Positions 1-7,179 of a stretch of 64,000 nt of DNA are shown here, in pieces. The stretch's first letter is position 1, and each line of letters starts with the position of its first letter. The notes beneath the pieces are model-generated. The model was not told the origin of the DNA, searched no databases, and saw only the letters and a program-made list of their open reading frames with translations. Origin of the DNA: Caballeronia sp. SEWSISQ10-4 2 (GTDB lineage Bacteria > Pseudomonadota > Gammaproteobacteria > Burkholderiales > Burkholderiaceae); the NCBI RefSeq assembly GCF_030464885.1, contig NZ_JALPRJ010000017.1, positions 62,001-126,000 of the forward strand, given 5' to 3'. The translations under genes and the position numbers were made by a program.

Positions 1-2
1 GC

Positions 3-98
3 GCCGAGCTGGATCACGACCAGCAAGGCGCGCATATCTTCCACGAGAAAATCCGCAAGCCTTTCTTGGCATGGCAGGAAGCCGGGGGGCACCGTTGA
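3..98 (+). CDS. C-terminal end of an unidentified phage protein (partial)
   Basis: The third frame is open from the window edge and ends in TGA at 96-98, giving a 31-residue tail with acidic and basic residues typical of a real C-terminus. It overlaps the start of the Ref-type gene, as expected inside a phage recombination operon. Its N-terminal part lies outside the window, so no function can be given. A recombinase or exonuclease would be a natural neighbour of Ref, but nothing here shows that. Confidence 0.45.
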   Translation, partial: AELDHDQQGAHIFHEKIRKPFLAWQEAGGHR

Positions 99-601
99 AG
101 CGTTCCGGTTTCAAGCCGCGCACCGCGCCGATGGCGCGCGGTAACACTCAACTCGCCCGGTCGAGCTTCAAACCGGGCGGGACGGCAAAGCCTCGCAAGA
201 CCTCCCCGCCCAAAGTAAAGGCCACACCACGCCCGCGCATCGTCACGTCGGCCGTTGAGGAATACCACCGCGACCGCGTAGCGCAGCTTGGGTGCGTCGT
301 CTGTCGCAATCTGCGTCTCGGCAAAAGCCCGGCCGAGCTGCACCACGCGCGGACCTATGCCGGCGGCGGCCAGAAGTCGAGCGAGTTCCACGTATTGCCT
401 ATCTGCCCGAACCATCACCGTCTCGGTGGCGCGGGTGTAGCGCTCCACGCCGGCCGTCAGACGTGGGCGAAGCTCTACGGCACTGAAGAATCTTTGTTGC
501 TTCAAGTCTTGCATGCGCTCGGTTTCGAGATCGAGCCCGACGACCTTTGGCGCCCTGACCTTGGCGCGATCCTCTATCCCACTGGAATACCCCTCAAATG
601 A
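71..601 (+). CDS. ref: Ref-family RecA-dependent nuclease
   Basis: The 176-residue protein has a basic, unstructured N-terminus (about residues 1-58) followed by a compact HNH-like zinc fold: Cys75 and Cys78, the His91-His92 pair, then Cys112 with His115-His116 and His126. This matches the phage P1 Ref family, which makes targeted DNA breaks at RecA-coated D-loops and boosts recombination. The ATG at 71 has no good ribosome binding site. A TTG at 95 sits behind a G-rich Shine-Dalgarno-like run and overlaps the upstream TGA (TTGA), so translation may start there by coupling and give a 168-residue protein. The next gene overlaps by ATGA. The family call is fairly sure, the start is not. Confidence 0.8.
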   Translation: MAGSRGAPLKRSGFKPRTAPMARGNTQLARSSFKPGGTAKPRKTSPPKVKATPRPRIVTSAVEEYHRDRVAQLGCVVCRNLRLGKSPAELHHARTYAGGGQKSSEFHVLPICPNHHRLGGAGVALHAGRQTWAKLYGTEESLLLQVLHALGFEIEPDDLWRPDLGAILYPTGIPLK

Positions 602-1101
602 GCAAACGATACGGCCGGAATCAGAGGCGCGCGCACCGCGAGCAGATCGAACGGCTTGCATCCATGTACATGGAACAACAGAGCATCAACCGCCGCCAGC
701 TCGAAACCATCGCCGACTTCCGCGAGCACCTTCAGTACGTTGCCGCGACGCTTGGGCATATGTCCATTTTGGCCGGCCGCGAGCTGCACCACATGGACGG
801 GCATGAAGGTATGCAGCTCGTGGCAGAAAAGCCTATGACATTGCCGCTCGATGGGCTCACCCAGGACGAACGGCTGTGCGTCGAGATCATGCGCTTACTC
901 GACATCAAGGCAGTGCGCGATATCGCCGGCCGTTCGATTCACGCGATCGTCCACCTTGCCGGTAACGACGCGGCCTATGCAATCAGCGAATACACGATAC
1001 GCACGCTGAAGCCGGAACAACTGAAACACCTGATCGAGCGTCAGGTAGCCCCAATGCTGTGCGCGCTGATCGCAGAGCAAGCCACTCGCAAGATCGCATG
1101 A
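598..1101 (+). CDS. Hypothetical phage protein, 167 aa
   Basis: The ATG overlaps the stop of the ref gene (ATGA), and its own stop overlaps the start of the VRR-NUC gene the same way, so the three genes form one translationally coupled block. The product is helical and charged, with a basic N-terminal stretch (RYGRNQRRAHREQ) that could bind nucleic acid. No family was recognised. Its place between two nucleases suggests a role in DNA recombination or processing, but this is inferred from position only. Confidence 0.6.
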   Translation: MSKRYGRNQRRAHREQIERLASMYMEQQSINRRQLETIADFREHLQYVAATLGHMSILAGRELHHMDGHEGMQLVAEKPMTLPLDGLTQDERLCVEIMRLLDIKAVRDIAGRSIHAIVHLAGNDAAYAISEYTIRTLKPEQLKHLIERQVAPMLCALIAEQATRKIA

Positions 1102-1556
1102 GGGTCCATAAGAACCACGTTGCGGTAAAGGGCCGGCCGGCGCCGCGCGGCGTGAAGGTGCGCCACGTCGAGCAACCGGAATTCCTTTCTCAGGCCGCGC
1201 TGTTCGATTGGGCGCGCATGCCGGCCGTCATCAAGAGCTTGCCGGGCATCGAGCTTTTGGAAGGGAGCATGAACGGCGTGCGCCTGTCGAAAGCGCAGGC
1301 AGGCAAAGCGAAGGCGGCCGGGATGCTGAAGGGCTCGCACGATGTCCGCCTGCCCGTGGCGCGCGGCCGCTGGATCGGGCTATCGATCGAGCTGAAGTAC
1401 GGCGACAACATGCCGAGCGATGAACAGCTCGAAATAGGGACCATGCTCGAACGCGAAGGCTGGCGAGTTCACTACATATGGGAGTGGACGGACGCGGTAA
1501 AGGTAATCACTGAATTCCTGTCCCTCCCCCGCCCCGCGATCACGCCTTGCAGCTAA
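1098..1556 (+). CDS. VRR-NUC domain nuclease
   Basis: This 152-residue protein fits the stand-alone VRR-NUC family (PD-(D/E)XK fold, Holliday-junction or flap resolvase type): a Glu/Asn-Gly strand (EGSMNGVRLS), the G-(x)-D-(V/L) strand in GSHDVRLPV, the I-E-L-K catalytic core, a following Gln in the helix (SDEQLE), and a WRVHYIW strand. The start at 1098 was chosen over an in-frame ATG at 1059 because it gives an ATGA overlap with the preceding stop. Phages use such nucleases to resolve branched DNA before packaging. The 3' end overlaps the convergent lipoprotein gene by 17 bases. Confidence 0.8.
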   Translation: MRVHKNHVAVKGRPAPRGVKVRHVEQPEFLSQAALFDWARMPAVIKSLPGIELLEGSMNGVRLSKAQAGKAKAAGMLKGSHDVRLPVARGRWIGLSIELKYGDNMPSDEQLEIGTMLEREGWRVHYIWEWTDAVKVITEFLSLPRPAITPCS

Positions 1557-1797
1557 CCACCATGTTGCGCTCGACCATCGGGCCGAGCCCGGTCGGCGTG
1601 CTCGATTGGTTCTTGTCGATCACTTCGTACTGACCGCCGCACGACTTTGTTGCGAGTTTGTAGCAGGTTCCCCACGAATCCGCCGATCCATTGCATGAGA
1701 TCGAGAACCCTTTGCCACCGCTCCCGGTCGAGATCGGATCGGCCGAAGCGCACGCGCCAAGGGACAAAACAGCGATGGCAATAAGCAATTTGTTCAC
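1540..1797 (-). CDS. Small phage-carried lipoprotein
   Basis: The 85-residue product has a signal peptide with a lipobox (LSLGAC, acylated Cys at about residue 16), then a short Ser/Gly linker and a domain with four further Cys residues that could form two disulfides. It starts with GTG behind a clear GAGGAG site. It lies against the surrounding operon, has its own upstream spacer, and ends inside the VRR-NUC gene. The arrangement is that of a moron, that is, an independently expressed prophage gene that may change the lysogen's envelope or block superinfection. No function is known to me. Confidence 0.7.
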   Translation of the reverse strand: MNKLLIAIAVLSLGACASADPISTGSGGKGFSISCNGSADSWGTCYKLATKSCGGQYEVIDKNQSSTPTGLGPMVERNMVVSCKA

Positions 1798-1906
1798 GGC
1801 GCGACTCCTCGAATTTTGGTGTTTCGCTAGGCTAACCGAATATCTTCAGACTAACAATCCGCTTTCGTCTACCTTCCAACATAATAAATGGGGACGGTTC
1901 TGTTTT

Positions 1907-1932
1907 CGCACCATTATTCGATGAATGGTGCG
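1907..1932. promoter_or_regulatory. Operator-like palindrome upstream of the C4/ant locus
   Basis: Two 9-base arms, CGCACCATT and AATGGTGCG, are perfect inverted repeats separated by 8 bases, and are followed directly by a GATACT that could be a -10 box. The same half-site recurs in many other gene gaps of this prophage. It lies just before the antisense RNA and antirepressor genes, where a repressor operator would be expected. Confidence 0.5.
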
Positions 1933-1943
1933 ATACTGCACAT

Positions 1944-2020
1944 GCCAACCGTAGTATGTGAAGTACGCGATGTTTCAAGGATTACTGTCAAGAGCCCTAT
2001 TCGTGGGGAAGCTACCCGGT
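1944..2020 (+). ncRNA. C4-like antisense RNA in the ant leader
   Basis: A stem ACCGTAG/CTACCCGGT (1948-1954 with 2012-2020) closes a region holding two small hairpins (AGTA/TACT and CCC/GGG). Two blocks in it are complementary to the downstream leader of the antirepressor mRNA: 1944-1952 with 2035-2043 (9 of 9) and 1995-2013 with 2048-2066 (18 of 19, the exception being a G-U pair). This is the a'/b' versus a/b layout of the C4 RNA of phages P1 and P7, which is processed from the ant transcript and blocks ant expression. The downstream gene is indeed of the AntA/AntB type. The exact ends are estimated. Confidence 0.6.
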
Positions 2021-2073
2021 ACGTCGCGGCCGGGACGGTTGGCGCCGAGCTTCCTCACGAATAGGGTTTTTTT
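1995..2073 (+). terminator. Long stem plus T-run before ant (terminator or attenuator)
   Basis: Arms 1995-2013 and 2048-2066 form a 19-base-pair stem with a 34-base loop, followed by seven T residues. In cis this is an intrinsic terminator only 24 bases before the ant start codon. In trans the first arm can act as antisense to the second. It probably limits antirepressor expression in the lysogen. Confidence 0.6.
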
Positions 2074-2096
2074 ACGTCCATCGAAAGGAGTATCAA

Positions 2097-2960
2097 TTGA
2101 CCGCACTTCTTGCCATTGCCGAGCGCGAGATCGGCCCCGACCGTATCCCCACGGTCAACGCGCGCGACCTTCACAAGTTTCTCGAAGTCGGGAAAGACTT
2201 CTCGACGTGGATTAAAGATCGCATCGACCAGTACGGTTTTTTCCTCGACCTGGACTATACGGTTTGCTCACCCGTTTCGGGGACCAGCGGGCGCGGCGGC
2301 CGCAACCGCAAGGATTACCACCTGTCGCTCGACACCGCGAAACAGTTGTCGATGGTCGAGCGCACCGAGAAAGGCCGGCAAGCCCGCCTCTATTTCCTCG
2401 AATGCGAGAAGCGCGCGAAGTCATTGCCGATCGCCGCACCTGTCGCGCCGTTGCACGAGCCGAACCCTGTAGCGAAAATCTCCGTCGATATCTGCCTATT
2501 TCAAGCGTATGCCAACACGTTCAAGATAGCCGACTCCTCGAAGATTGCATTGCTTCGCCAGATCGGAGAACGGCACGGCGCCGATACGTCCATCCTTCCG
2601 GCCTATGCCGTGGACGAGCCGCGCAGCTCGCATACAGGTTCGAGCTTCCGCACGGCCGCGCTGACTGTGTTGCTTGCGAATAGCGGCGCACGCATGAAGG
2701 CGCACGAGTTCAATGAATGGCTTGAGCGCGCCGGGTTCCTGCAAAAGAACGAGCGCAAGACGAATCAGGCTCGATACGCGGATCGTGGCGGGGTAAAGCC
2801 GTTCTGGACCATCATCGGCGCCGGCTTGGAATTTGGAAAGAACATGACGGACCCTTCGTGTCCGCGTGAAACGCAACCTCACTGGTACGCCGAAACGTTC
2901 AACGCACTGCTTGAGCGCGTGCGCGAGGTGTATCGCCAACAACGGGAGTTATTCGCATGA
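2097..2960 (+). CDS. AntA/AntB-type phage antirepressor
   Basis: The 287-residue protein starts with TTG, seven bases after a good AAAGGAG. Residues about 15-110 carry the AntA/AntB domain (N-A-R-D-L-H-x-F-L, then K-D-F-S-T-W-I-K-D-R-I and a later Y-H-L-S-x-D-x-A-K). The C-terminal half holds a second domain (about 185-285) with N-E-W-L-E-R-A-G-F-L and F-G-K-N, as seen in other antirepressors of this group. Such proteins neutralise the phage repressor and allow lytic growth. The leader carries an antisense RNA and terminator signal, so expression is probably kept off in the lysogen. The next gene overlaps by ATGA. Confidence 0.8.
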   Translation: MTALLAIAEREIGPDRIPTVNARDLHKFLEVGKDFSTWIKDRIDQYGFFLDLDYTVCSPVSGTSGRGGRNRKDYHLSLDTAKQLSMVERTEKGRQARLYFLECEKRAKSLPIAAPVAPLHEPNPVAKISVDICLFQAYANTFKIADSSKIALLRQIGERHGADTSILPAYAVDEPRSSHTGSSFRTAALTVLLANSGARMKAHEFNEWLERAGFLQKNERKTNQARYADRGGVKPFWTIIGAGLEFGKNMTDPSCPRETQPHWYAETFNALLERVREVYRQQRELFA

Positions 2961-3376
2961 ACCACTATGAAGAACAGGAAGCGCGCAAAGCCGCGCTTAA
3001 AGACTGGCTGATGTCCCTGAAGGAAGGCGACGAAGTAGCGATACCCGACCGCAGCAGGTACAACCGCGCGCCGCACATAACCACTGTGCTCCGCGTGACG
3101 GCAACGCAGATCGTCGTGAAAGAGTACGCGCAGGAGGTTCGCTACAACCGCTACGACGGCACGCGGCGCGGGACGGGCTTTGCGACGCTCAAGCCGGTAA
3201 CGGACGAGGTTCGTGCGCAGGTAAAGCGCGCCAACGATTGCGACTGGTTGCGCACGCTCACGCTGCGCGACGCCGACATCGAGAAGATTCCGCCCTACGT
3301 GCTCGGACGGATGCGCGACGCGTACAACAACAGCATGGCACTGCACAACACCACACAGCACCACGAGGGACCGTAA
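2957..3376 (+). CDS. Hypothetical phage protein, 139 aa
   Basis: The start overlaps the ant stop (ATGA) and the stop overlaps the next start (TAATG), so it belongs to the ant-replication operon. The central part alternates short beta-type strands (EVAIPDRSRY, ITTVLRVTATQIVVK) like a small barrel or SH3-like fold. The end is helical and His-rich. No family was recognised. Confidence 0.6.
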   Translation: MNHYEEQEARKAALKDWLMSLKEGDEVAIPDRSRYNRAPHITTVLRVTATQIVVKEYAQEVRYNRYDGTRRGTGFATLKPVTDEVRAQVKRANDCDWLRTLTLRDADIEKIPPYVLGRMRDAYNNSMALHNTTQHHEGP

Positions 3377-4158
3377 TGAGTGAGAGGAAGTTCAAGGGCG
3401 TATGGATACCGGCCGAAATGTGGCTTGATCGGTCGTTGTCGATCACGGAAAAGGTAATGCTGGTCGAGATAGATAGCCTGGACGCAGGGCCGCGCGGATG
3501 CTACGCGAGCAACGCTCATTTCGCCGAATTTTTCGGCTTGTCTATCTCGCGTGTGTCGGAAATTATCAATGGGCTTGCAAAGCGCGCGCTGATTGCAATA
3601 GAGCAAGTGAGTGATGGCAAACGTGTAATCGAGCGTCGTATAAAGATGGTGAACGTACCCCTTCGGAAAACCGAAGACCCCTTCGGAAAACACGAAGACC
3701 CCCTTCGGAAAACCGAAGACCCCCCTTCGGAAAAGGCGAAGGGAAGTAATACATCTTTGAGTAAACCAATGAGTAGTAAAAACCCTTCGGGCTATTCGCC
3801 TGAATTTGAAGAGATTTGGGCGGCCTATCCGAATCGTGCAGGCGGAAATTCAAAGGCCGATGCGTTCAAGGCAGTCGAGGCGCGGATCAAGGCGGGCGTG
3901 TTGCCGGCAGACATGCTCGAAGGCGCGAAGCGCTATGCGAAGTTCTGCGATGCGACGGACAAGACCGGAACGGAGTACGTGAAGCAAGCCGCAACGTTCT
4001 TTGGTCCCGGCCTGCACTTCGATGCGGATTGGACGGCGCCGGCCAAGGTAACGCCGAAAAGCGGCCGCCCCTCCATCAACAGCTTTGAAGACACCACCGA
4101 CTACACCGACCTGTTCGACGGCACTCACACTCGGAAGAAACCCAATGAACATGAATGA
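3376..4158 (+). CDS. Replication initiator with winged-helix N-terminus (lambda O-like role)
   Basis: The 260-residue product begins with a winged-helix domain (residues about 1-92; trigger W-L-D-R-S-L-S-I-T-E-K and recognition helix S-I-S-R-V-S-E-I-I-N-G-L). A repeated linker follows, with four variants of an (L/F)-(R/G)-K-x-E-D-P unit at about residues 95-125, then a C-terminal domain with E-I-W-A-A-Y-P-N-R and F-F-G-P-G-L-H-F as in phage replisome organisers. It should recognise the origin and recruit the DnaC-like loader encoded next. The linker DNA itself forms iteron hairpins, the arrangement of the lambda O gene. Start 3376 was chosen for its TAATG overlap. Confidence 0.75.
   Translation: MSERKFKGVWIPAEMWLDRSLSITEKVMLVEIDSLDAGPRGCYASNAHFAEFFGLSISRVSEIINGLAKRALIAIEQVSDGKRVIERRIKMVNVPLRKTEDPFGKHEDPLRKTEDPPSEKAKGSNTSLSKPMSSKNPSGYSPEFEEIWAAYPNRAGGNSKADAFKAVEARIKAGVLPADMLEGAKRYAKFCDATDKTGTEYVKQAATFFGPGLHFDADWTAPAKVTPKSGRPSINSFEDTTDYTDLFDGTHTRKKPNEHE
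3658..3785 (+). repeat. Iteron hairpins and AT-rich segment: candidate replication origin
   Basis: Four copies of a unit built on CTTCGGAAAACCGAAG begin at 3661, 3681, 3703 and 3725, spaced 20, 22 and 22 bases (about two helical turns). Copies 1 and 3 are perfect 6-bp hairpins with an AAAA loop, the others are imperfect. An AT-rich stretch follows at 3743-3785. Repeats plus an AT-rich element inside the initiator gene is the layout of lambda-type origins. Confidence 0.6.
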
Positions 4159-4954
4159 ACCGCTTGAGCCGCCCGCGAAGAAACCGATGATGACCGTGTT
4201 CGAGCGCGATATGGTTTGCGAGACGCACGGCGCGCGCATCGAGCGCGGCATTTCCCTGTTCGGCGGCGCAGACCGCGTTATCTGGCACGGTTGCGGGCAA
4301 TGCAACACCGACCATCGGGACCGCGAGGAAGAAGCCGAGCGAGTTACCGAGGAGCAGCGCAAGCAAGAGCGTATCGAGTCGCGCATCAAGGCGTCAGGCA
4401 TTCCGGCCGCGTTCCGCGATCGTTGCTTCACGAACTACTTGGCAGAGTCGGCCGACCAGCGCCGCGCGGCCGGCGTCGCTCACGAGTTTGCCAAGACGTT
4501 CTCGCGCTCCCACTTGCCCGAGGGAAGCATGCTTGTGTTCGGCGGCAATCCTGGCACTGGCAAGTCGCATCTTGCCCTGGCAATCCTGCAACACGTCATG
4601 AAGCGGCACACGGGCATGTACCTCGACGCTATGAGCTTGATTCGCCGCGTTCGCGCGACGTGGCGCCGCGACGCGGACGAGACTGAGGAGGAAGTGGTTC
4701 GCACGCTTGGCGAAACCATCGACCTCTTGGTTATCGACGAGATTGGTGTACAGCGCGGGACCGAGGACGAGCAAACCATCCTGTTCGACGTACTGAATCG
4801 CCGCTACCGCGAGAAGCGCCCCACGATCCTCCTGACCAACCTCGACGGTCCCGGTCTGAAGGAATTCCTTGGCCCTCGCATCATGGATCGCATATTCGAG
4901 CGCGCGGACATCGTGCCGTTCAAGTGGGAAAGCTACCGGAGAAAAAAACGCTAG
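4145..4954 (+). CDS. DnaC-like helicase loader (AAA+ ATPase)
   Basis: The 269-residue protein has an N-terminal Cys/His cluster (C-E-T-H, C-G-Q-C) likely to bind zinc, a Walker A motif G-N-P-G-T-G-K-S, a Walker B motif L-L-V-I-D-E-I-G, and a sensor-1 strand T-I-L-L-T-N. This matches phage and bacterial DnaC-type loaders that place the host DnaB helicase on melted origin DNA. The ATG at 4145 was chosen because GGAAG lies nine bases before it. It overlaps the end of the initiator gene by 14 bases, which fits a coupled initiator-loader pair. Confidence 0.85.
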   Translation: MNMNEPLEPPAKKPMMTVFERDMVCETHGARIERGISLFGGADRVIWHGCGQCNTDHRDREEEAERVTEEQRKQERIESRIKASGIPAAFRDRCFTNYLAESADQRRAAGVAHEFAKTFSRSHLPEGSMLVFGGNPGTGKSHLALAILQHVMKRHTGMYLDAMSLIRRVRATWRRDADETEEEVVRTLGETIDLLVIDEIGVQRGTEDEQTILFDVLNRRYREKRPTILLTNLDGPGLKEFLGPRIMDRIFERADIVPFKWESYRRKKR

Positions 4955-4963
4955 AAAATTCGC

Positions 4964-4993
4964 TTGTACGTTCGTCCGTAGCGGTTCTATAAT
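4964..4993 (+). promoter_or_regulatory. Sigma-70 promoter
   Basis: TTGTAC (4964-4969), an 18-base spacer and a perfect TATAAT (4988-4993) stand 39 bases before the next start codon, just after the end of the replication operon. This is the best consensus promoter seen in the prophage part. Confidence 0.65.
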
Positions 4994-5031
4994 CTAACCA
5001 TCGTAACGATGTAATCACCAAGGAGCTGAAA

Positions 5032-5409
5032 ATGAAGAAATTTGGTTTTGTAGTCACGACCACCGCGCGCATGTCGGTCTTTGCTTTGGCAGGCTTGGTG
5101 TTCGTCGGAGCGGTATTCACGTTCGCGGGCGAAGTCATGGGTAAGCCGGCAACCGAGCAAACCACGAAAGAACTGCTGGCAGTGTGCGACGCAACGGCGG
5201 ACTACGTTGAATACGTGGCAACCGAGCGCGACGCGGGCGTTCCCATCGCGGAACTGATCGATGCGATCGACGGCAGCAGCGGACCCGAGCGCGCAAAGAA
5301 GACCATGCGCAAGCTCGCCGCGACTACCTACGCAACCGCGCTCACCCCGAGCAAGGCCCGCCGCTACTACCACGCTGGTTGCATGGGCGAACCAAAGGCA
5401 TCCGTCTGA
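5032..5409 (+). CDS. Small exported or membrane-anchored protein
   Basis: The 125-residue protein begins with a basic tip and one long hydrophobic segment (about residues 14-33) that can act as a signal peptide or anchor, followed by a soluble helical part with two Cys residues. It has its own strong promoter and a GGAG site before the ATG. The next small gene overlaps by TGATG. No family was recognised. It may be part of a host-envelope or superinfection function, judged only from the membrane segment and the separate promoter. Confidence 0.6.
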   Translation: MKKFGFVVTTTARMSVFALAGLVFVGAVFTFAGEVMGKPATEQTTKELLAVCDATADYVEYVATERDAGVPIAELIDAIDGSSGPERAKKTMRKLAATTYATALTPSKARRYYHAGCMGEPKASV

Positions 5410-5543
5410 TGCGCGCTCACAACACCCTTTTGAATGTCGCGCTCGAACGCGACGGATTCCACGCCGGCCGCAAGATTCTGGCACTCGCAGGAGCAGTAAC
5501 CACCATCGGCGTGCTTGTTGGCATCGCCATTTTCGGAAACTAG
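5409..5543 (+). CDS. Tiny single-pass membrane protein, 44 aa
   Basis: The ORF starts in a TGATG overlap with the gene before it and ends 12 bases before the next gene's ATG. The C-terminal half is one hydrophobic helix (about residues 23-43) ending in a Gly-Asn. The coupled start and the tight packing support a real gene. Its function is unknown. Confidence 0.5.
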   Translation: MRAHNTLLNVALERDGFHAGRKILALAGAVTTIGVLVGIAIFGN

Positions 5544-5555
5544 AGGAGATTCACC

Positions 5556-6110
5556 ATGCTGTTCGAGATCATCAACCCGTCTGACCCGTACACCGTTGTC
5601 GCCGAGGACAAGGAAATCGCGGCCGTTGCTTGTGTCGTGCTCGGCGCCGGCAGCTACGCGTTCCGCCCGATCGACGGCGGCGAATTCGAAGTGCCCTTGT
5701 TCCTGTTCGGCCGGCACGCAGAATGGTTCAAGGCGACTTTCGACGCCACGACCACCGAAGTTATCGACCGCGTTATGGATGCGCGTCGCGCCGAGCTGGC
5801 GGATTGCCTGGACTCGGTTCTCTACGGCGACGCGGAAATGCGCGCCCGGTTCGAGTCGGACACCGCGAACGACACGCCGAAGCAGCGCTATGCCGCGAAG
5901 CTGGCGTTCCAGAAGCAAGCCAGCTCGCTTAACGACATCGGCATGAACGCGTATCGCACCGCCGTGCAGCTTCGGGGTTCGCCGACGGACGTTACCCCGC
6001 CGTTGCCGACCTCCGCGCCGGCCCACGTTCCGCCGGCACCGGAAACGCCGATCACCGAGGAAGAACGAGCCGCCATTCTGGCTAACTTGAAACCGCAGCA
6101 ATCCGATTAA
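5556..6110 (+). CDS. Hypothetical phage protein, 184 aa
   Basis: A clear AGAGGAG site precedes the ATG. The product has a globular N-terminal part (about 1-130), then a Pro/Ala-rich linker (about 140-165) and a short charged tail. It was not recognised. It is cotranscribed with the two small membrane proteins before it. Confidence 0.6.
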   Translation: MLFEIINPSDPYTVVAEDKEIAAVACVVLGAGSYAFRPIDGGEFEVPLFLFGRHAEWFKATFDATTTEVIDRVMDARRAELADCLDSVLYGDAEMRARFESDTANDTPKQRYAAKLAFQKQASSLNDIGMNAYRTAVQLRGSPTDVTPPLPTSAPAHVPPAPETPITEEERAAILANLKPQQSD

Positions 6111-6174
6111 AACGCTTTAGCACTACACCATGCCGCACCACATAGCACCAATCCATACTAAACGGAGAATCACC

Positions 6175-6993
6175 ATGAAAAAGCAAATCGCACTGGCAGC
6201 ACTGGCACTGGCACTGATCGGCAACGCGAACGCCGGAATCTTCGACGGCCCGCAAGGCCCGAAGGGCGACACGGGCGCACAAGGCCCGAAGGGCGAGAAA
6301 GGCGATAAGGGCGCGACTGGCGCAGCGGGCCGCGATGGCATCGACGGCAAGAACGGTATCGACGGCGCCGCCGGCCGCGACGGCATCGACGGCACGCATG
6401 GCACCAACGGCACGAACGGTATCGACGGCCGCAACGGCGTGGATGGCACGAACGGCCGCGACGGTATCGACGGCACGCACGGCACCAATGGAACGAACGG
6501 TGTTGACGGTGTGGCCGGAAAGGATGGCGCAGCAGGTTCGAACGGTGTTGACGGGGCCAAGGGAACGGACGGAGTGAACGGGACCGCTGGCGAGGCTGGC
6601 ACGGCCGGCAACGATGGCGCGAACGGCACGGATGGGAACCACGGCAAGGACGGCGCCGTGGGTAAGGACGGCGCGCAGGGCGAAACCGGCGCCGCCGGCC
6701 GCGACGCAGTAGTGCCAAAGTTCGACGGCGTATCCCGCGCCGACTTCGACTCGTTCAAGAAAGACACCTACGGCGGCATTGCGAACGTCCTGGCTATCGC
6801 CGGCTTGCCGCAGGCCACGGCGCCGGGCAAGAGCTTGGTTGGCGCCGCAGTCTCCACGTACCACGGACAGCAGGGTTTCGCTGTCGGCCTGTCGCACGTC
6901 ACGAGCGACAACCGTTTCGTGCTGAAGGCAGGCGTTAGCACGAGCACGCGCAGCGACTTCGGCGCAGCGATCGGCGCCGGCTACCAGTTCTGA
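6175..6993 (+). CDS. Collagen-like repeat protein with YadA-type membrane anchor
   Basis: The 272-residue protein has a signal peptide ending in A-N-A, then about 160 residues of near-continuous Gly-X-Y triplets rich in GRDGID, GTNGTN and GPKGD units, a short coiled linker, and a final 75 residues matching the YadA anchor (Y-G-G-I-A-N-V-L-A-I-A, P-G-K-S-L-V-G-A-A-V-S, repeated amphipathic strands, terminal Phe). YadA anchors trimerise in the outer membrane, and a collagen triple helix is also trimeric. The product is therefore a likely trimeric surface stalk shown by the lysogen. The ATG at 6175 follows a GGAG and starts the signal peptide cleanly. Confidence 0.8.
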   Translation: MKKQIALAALALALIGNANAGIFDGPQGPKGDTGAQGPKGEKGDKGATGAAGRDGIDGKNGIDGAAGRDGIDGTHGTNGTNGIDGRNGVDGTNGRDGIDGTHGTNGTNGVDGVAGKDGAAGSNGVDGAKGTDGVNGTAGEAGTAGNDGANGTDGNHGKDGAVGKDGAQGETGAAGRDAVVPKFDGVSRADFDSFKKDTYGGIANVLAIAGLPQATAPGKSLVGAAVSTYHGQQGFAVGLSHVTSDNRFVLKAGVSTSTRSDFGAAIGAGYQF

Positions 6994-6997
6994 GCCC

Positions 6998-7156
6998 GTG
7001 CGGACCTTCAGCATCGTCGCCACGCATGAGCAGTTCGGCCGCGTGACGTTCGAAATGGAGGTTCGCATTTCCGTGGAGGCCCGCTCGTTGAGCGACGCCT
7101 ACAAGGCAATACGAGCCCTACCCCAATTCAAGCACGCGCATTTGCGACCCGCGTAA
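6998..7156 (+). CDS. Small hypothetical protein, 52 aa
   Basis: A GTG start four bases after the stop of the collagen-like gene opens a 52-codon frame with alternating strand-like segments (TFSIVATHE, VTFEMEVRISVEA) and a C-terminal helix. It fills the gap before the next gene exactly. There is no recognisable family and no strong ribosome binding site, so it is moderately uncertain. Confidence 0.4.
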   Translation: MRTFSIVATHEQFGRVTFEMEVRISVEARSLSDAYKAIRALPQFKHAHLRPA

Positions 7157-7179
7157 CCCCATTTTTCAGAGAGAGAACC

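Noticed and set aside
3658-3742. CRISPR-like array because of short regular repeats
   Set aside because: The repeats are about 20-22 bases apart without unique spacers, lie in a coding frame and have hairpin structure. They fit origin iterons.
6123-6767. Proline-rich minus-strand open frame opposite the collagen-like gene
   Set aside because: It is the reverse reading of Gly-X-Y codons (GGC and GCC-type bases give Pro/Ser/Val), has no ribosome site and no independent protein character.
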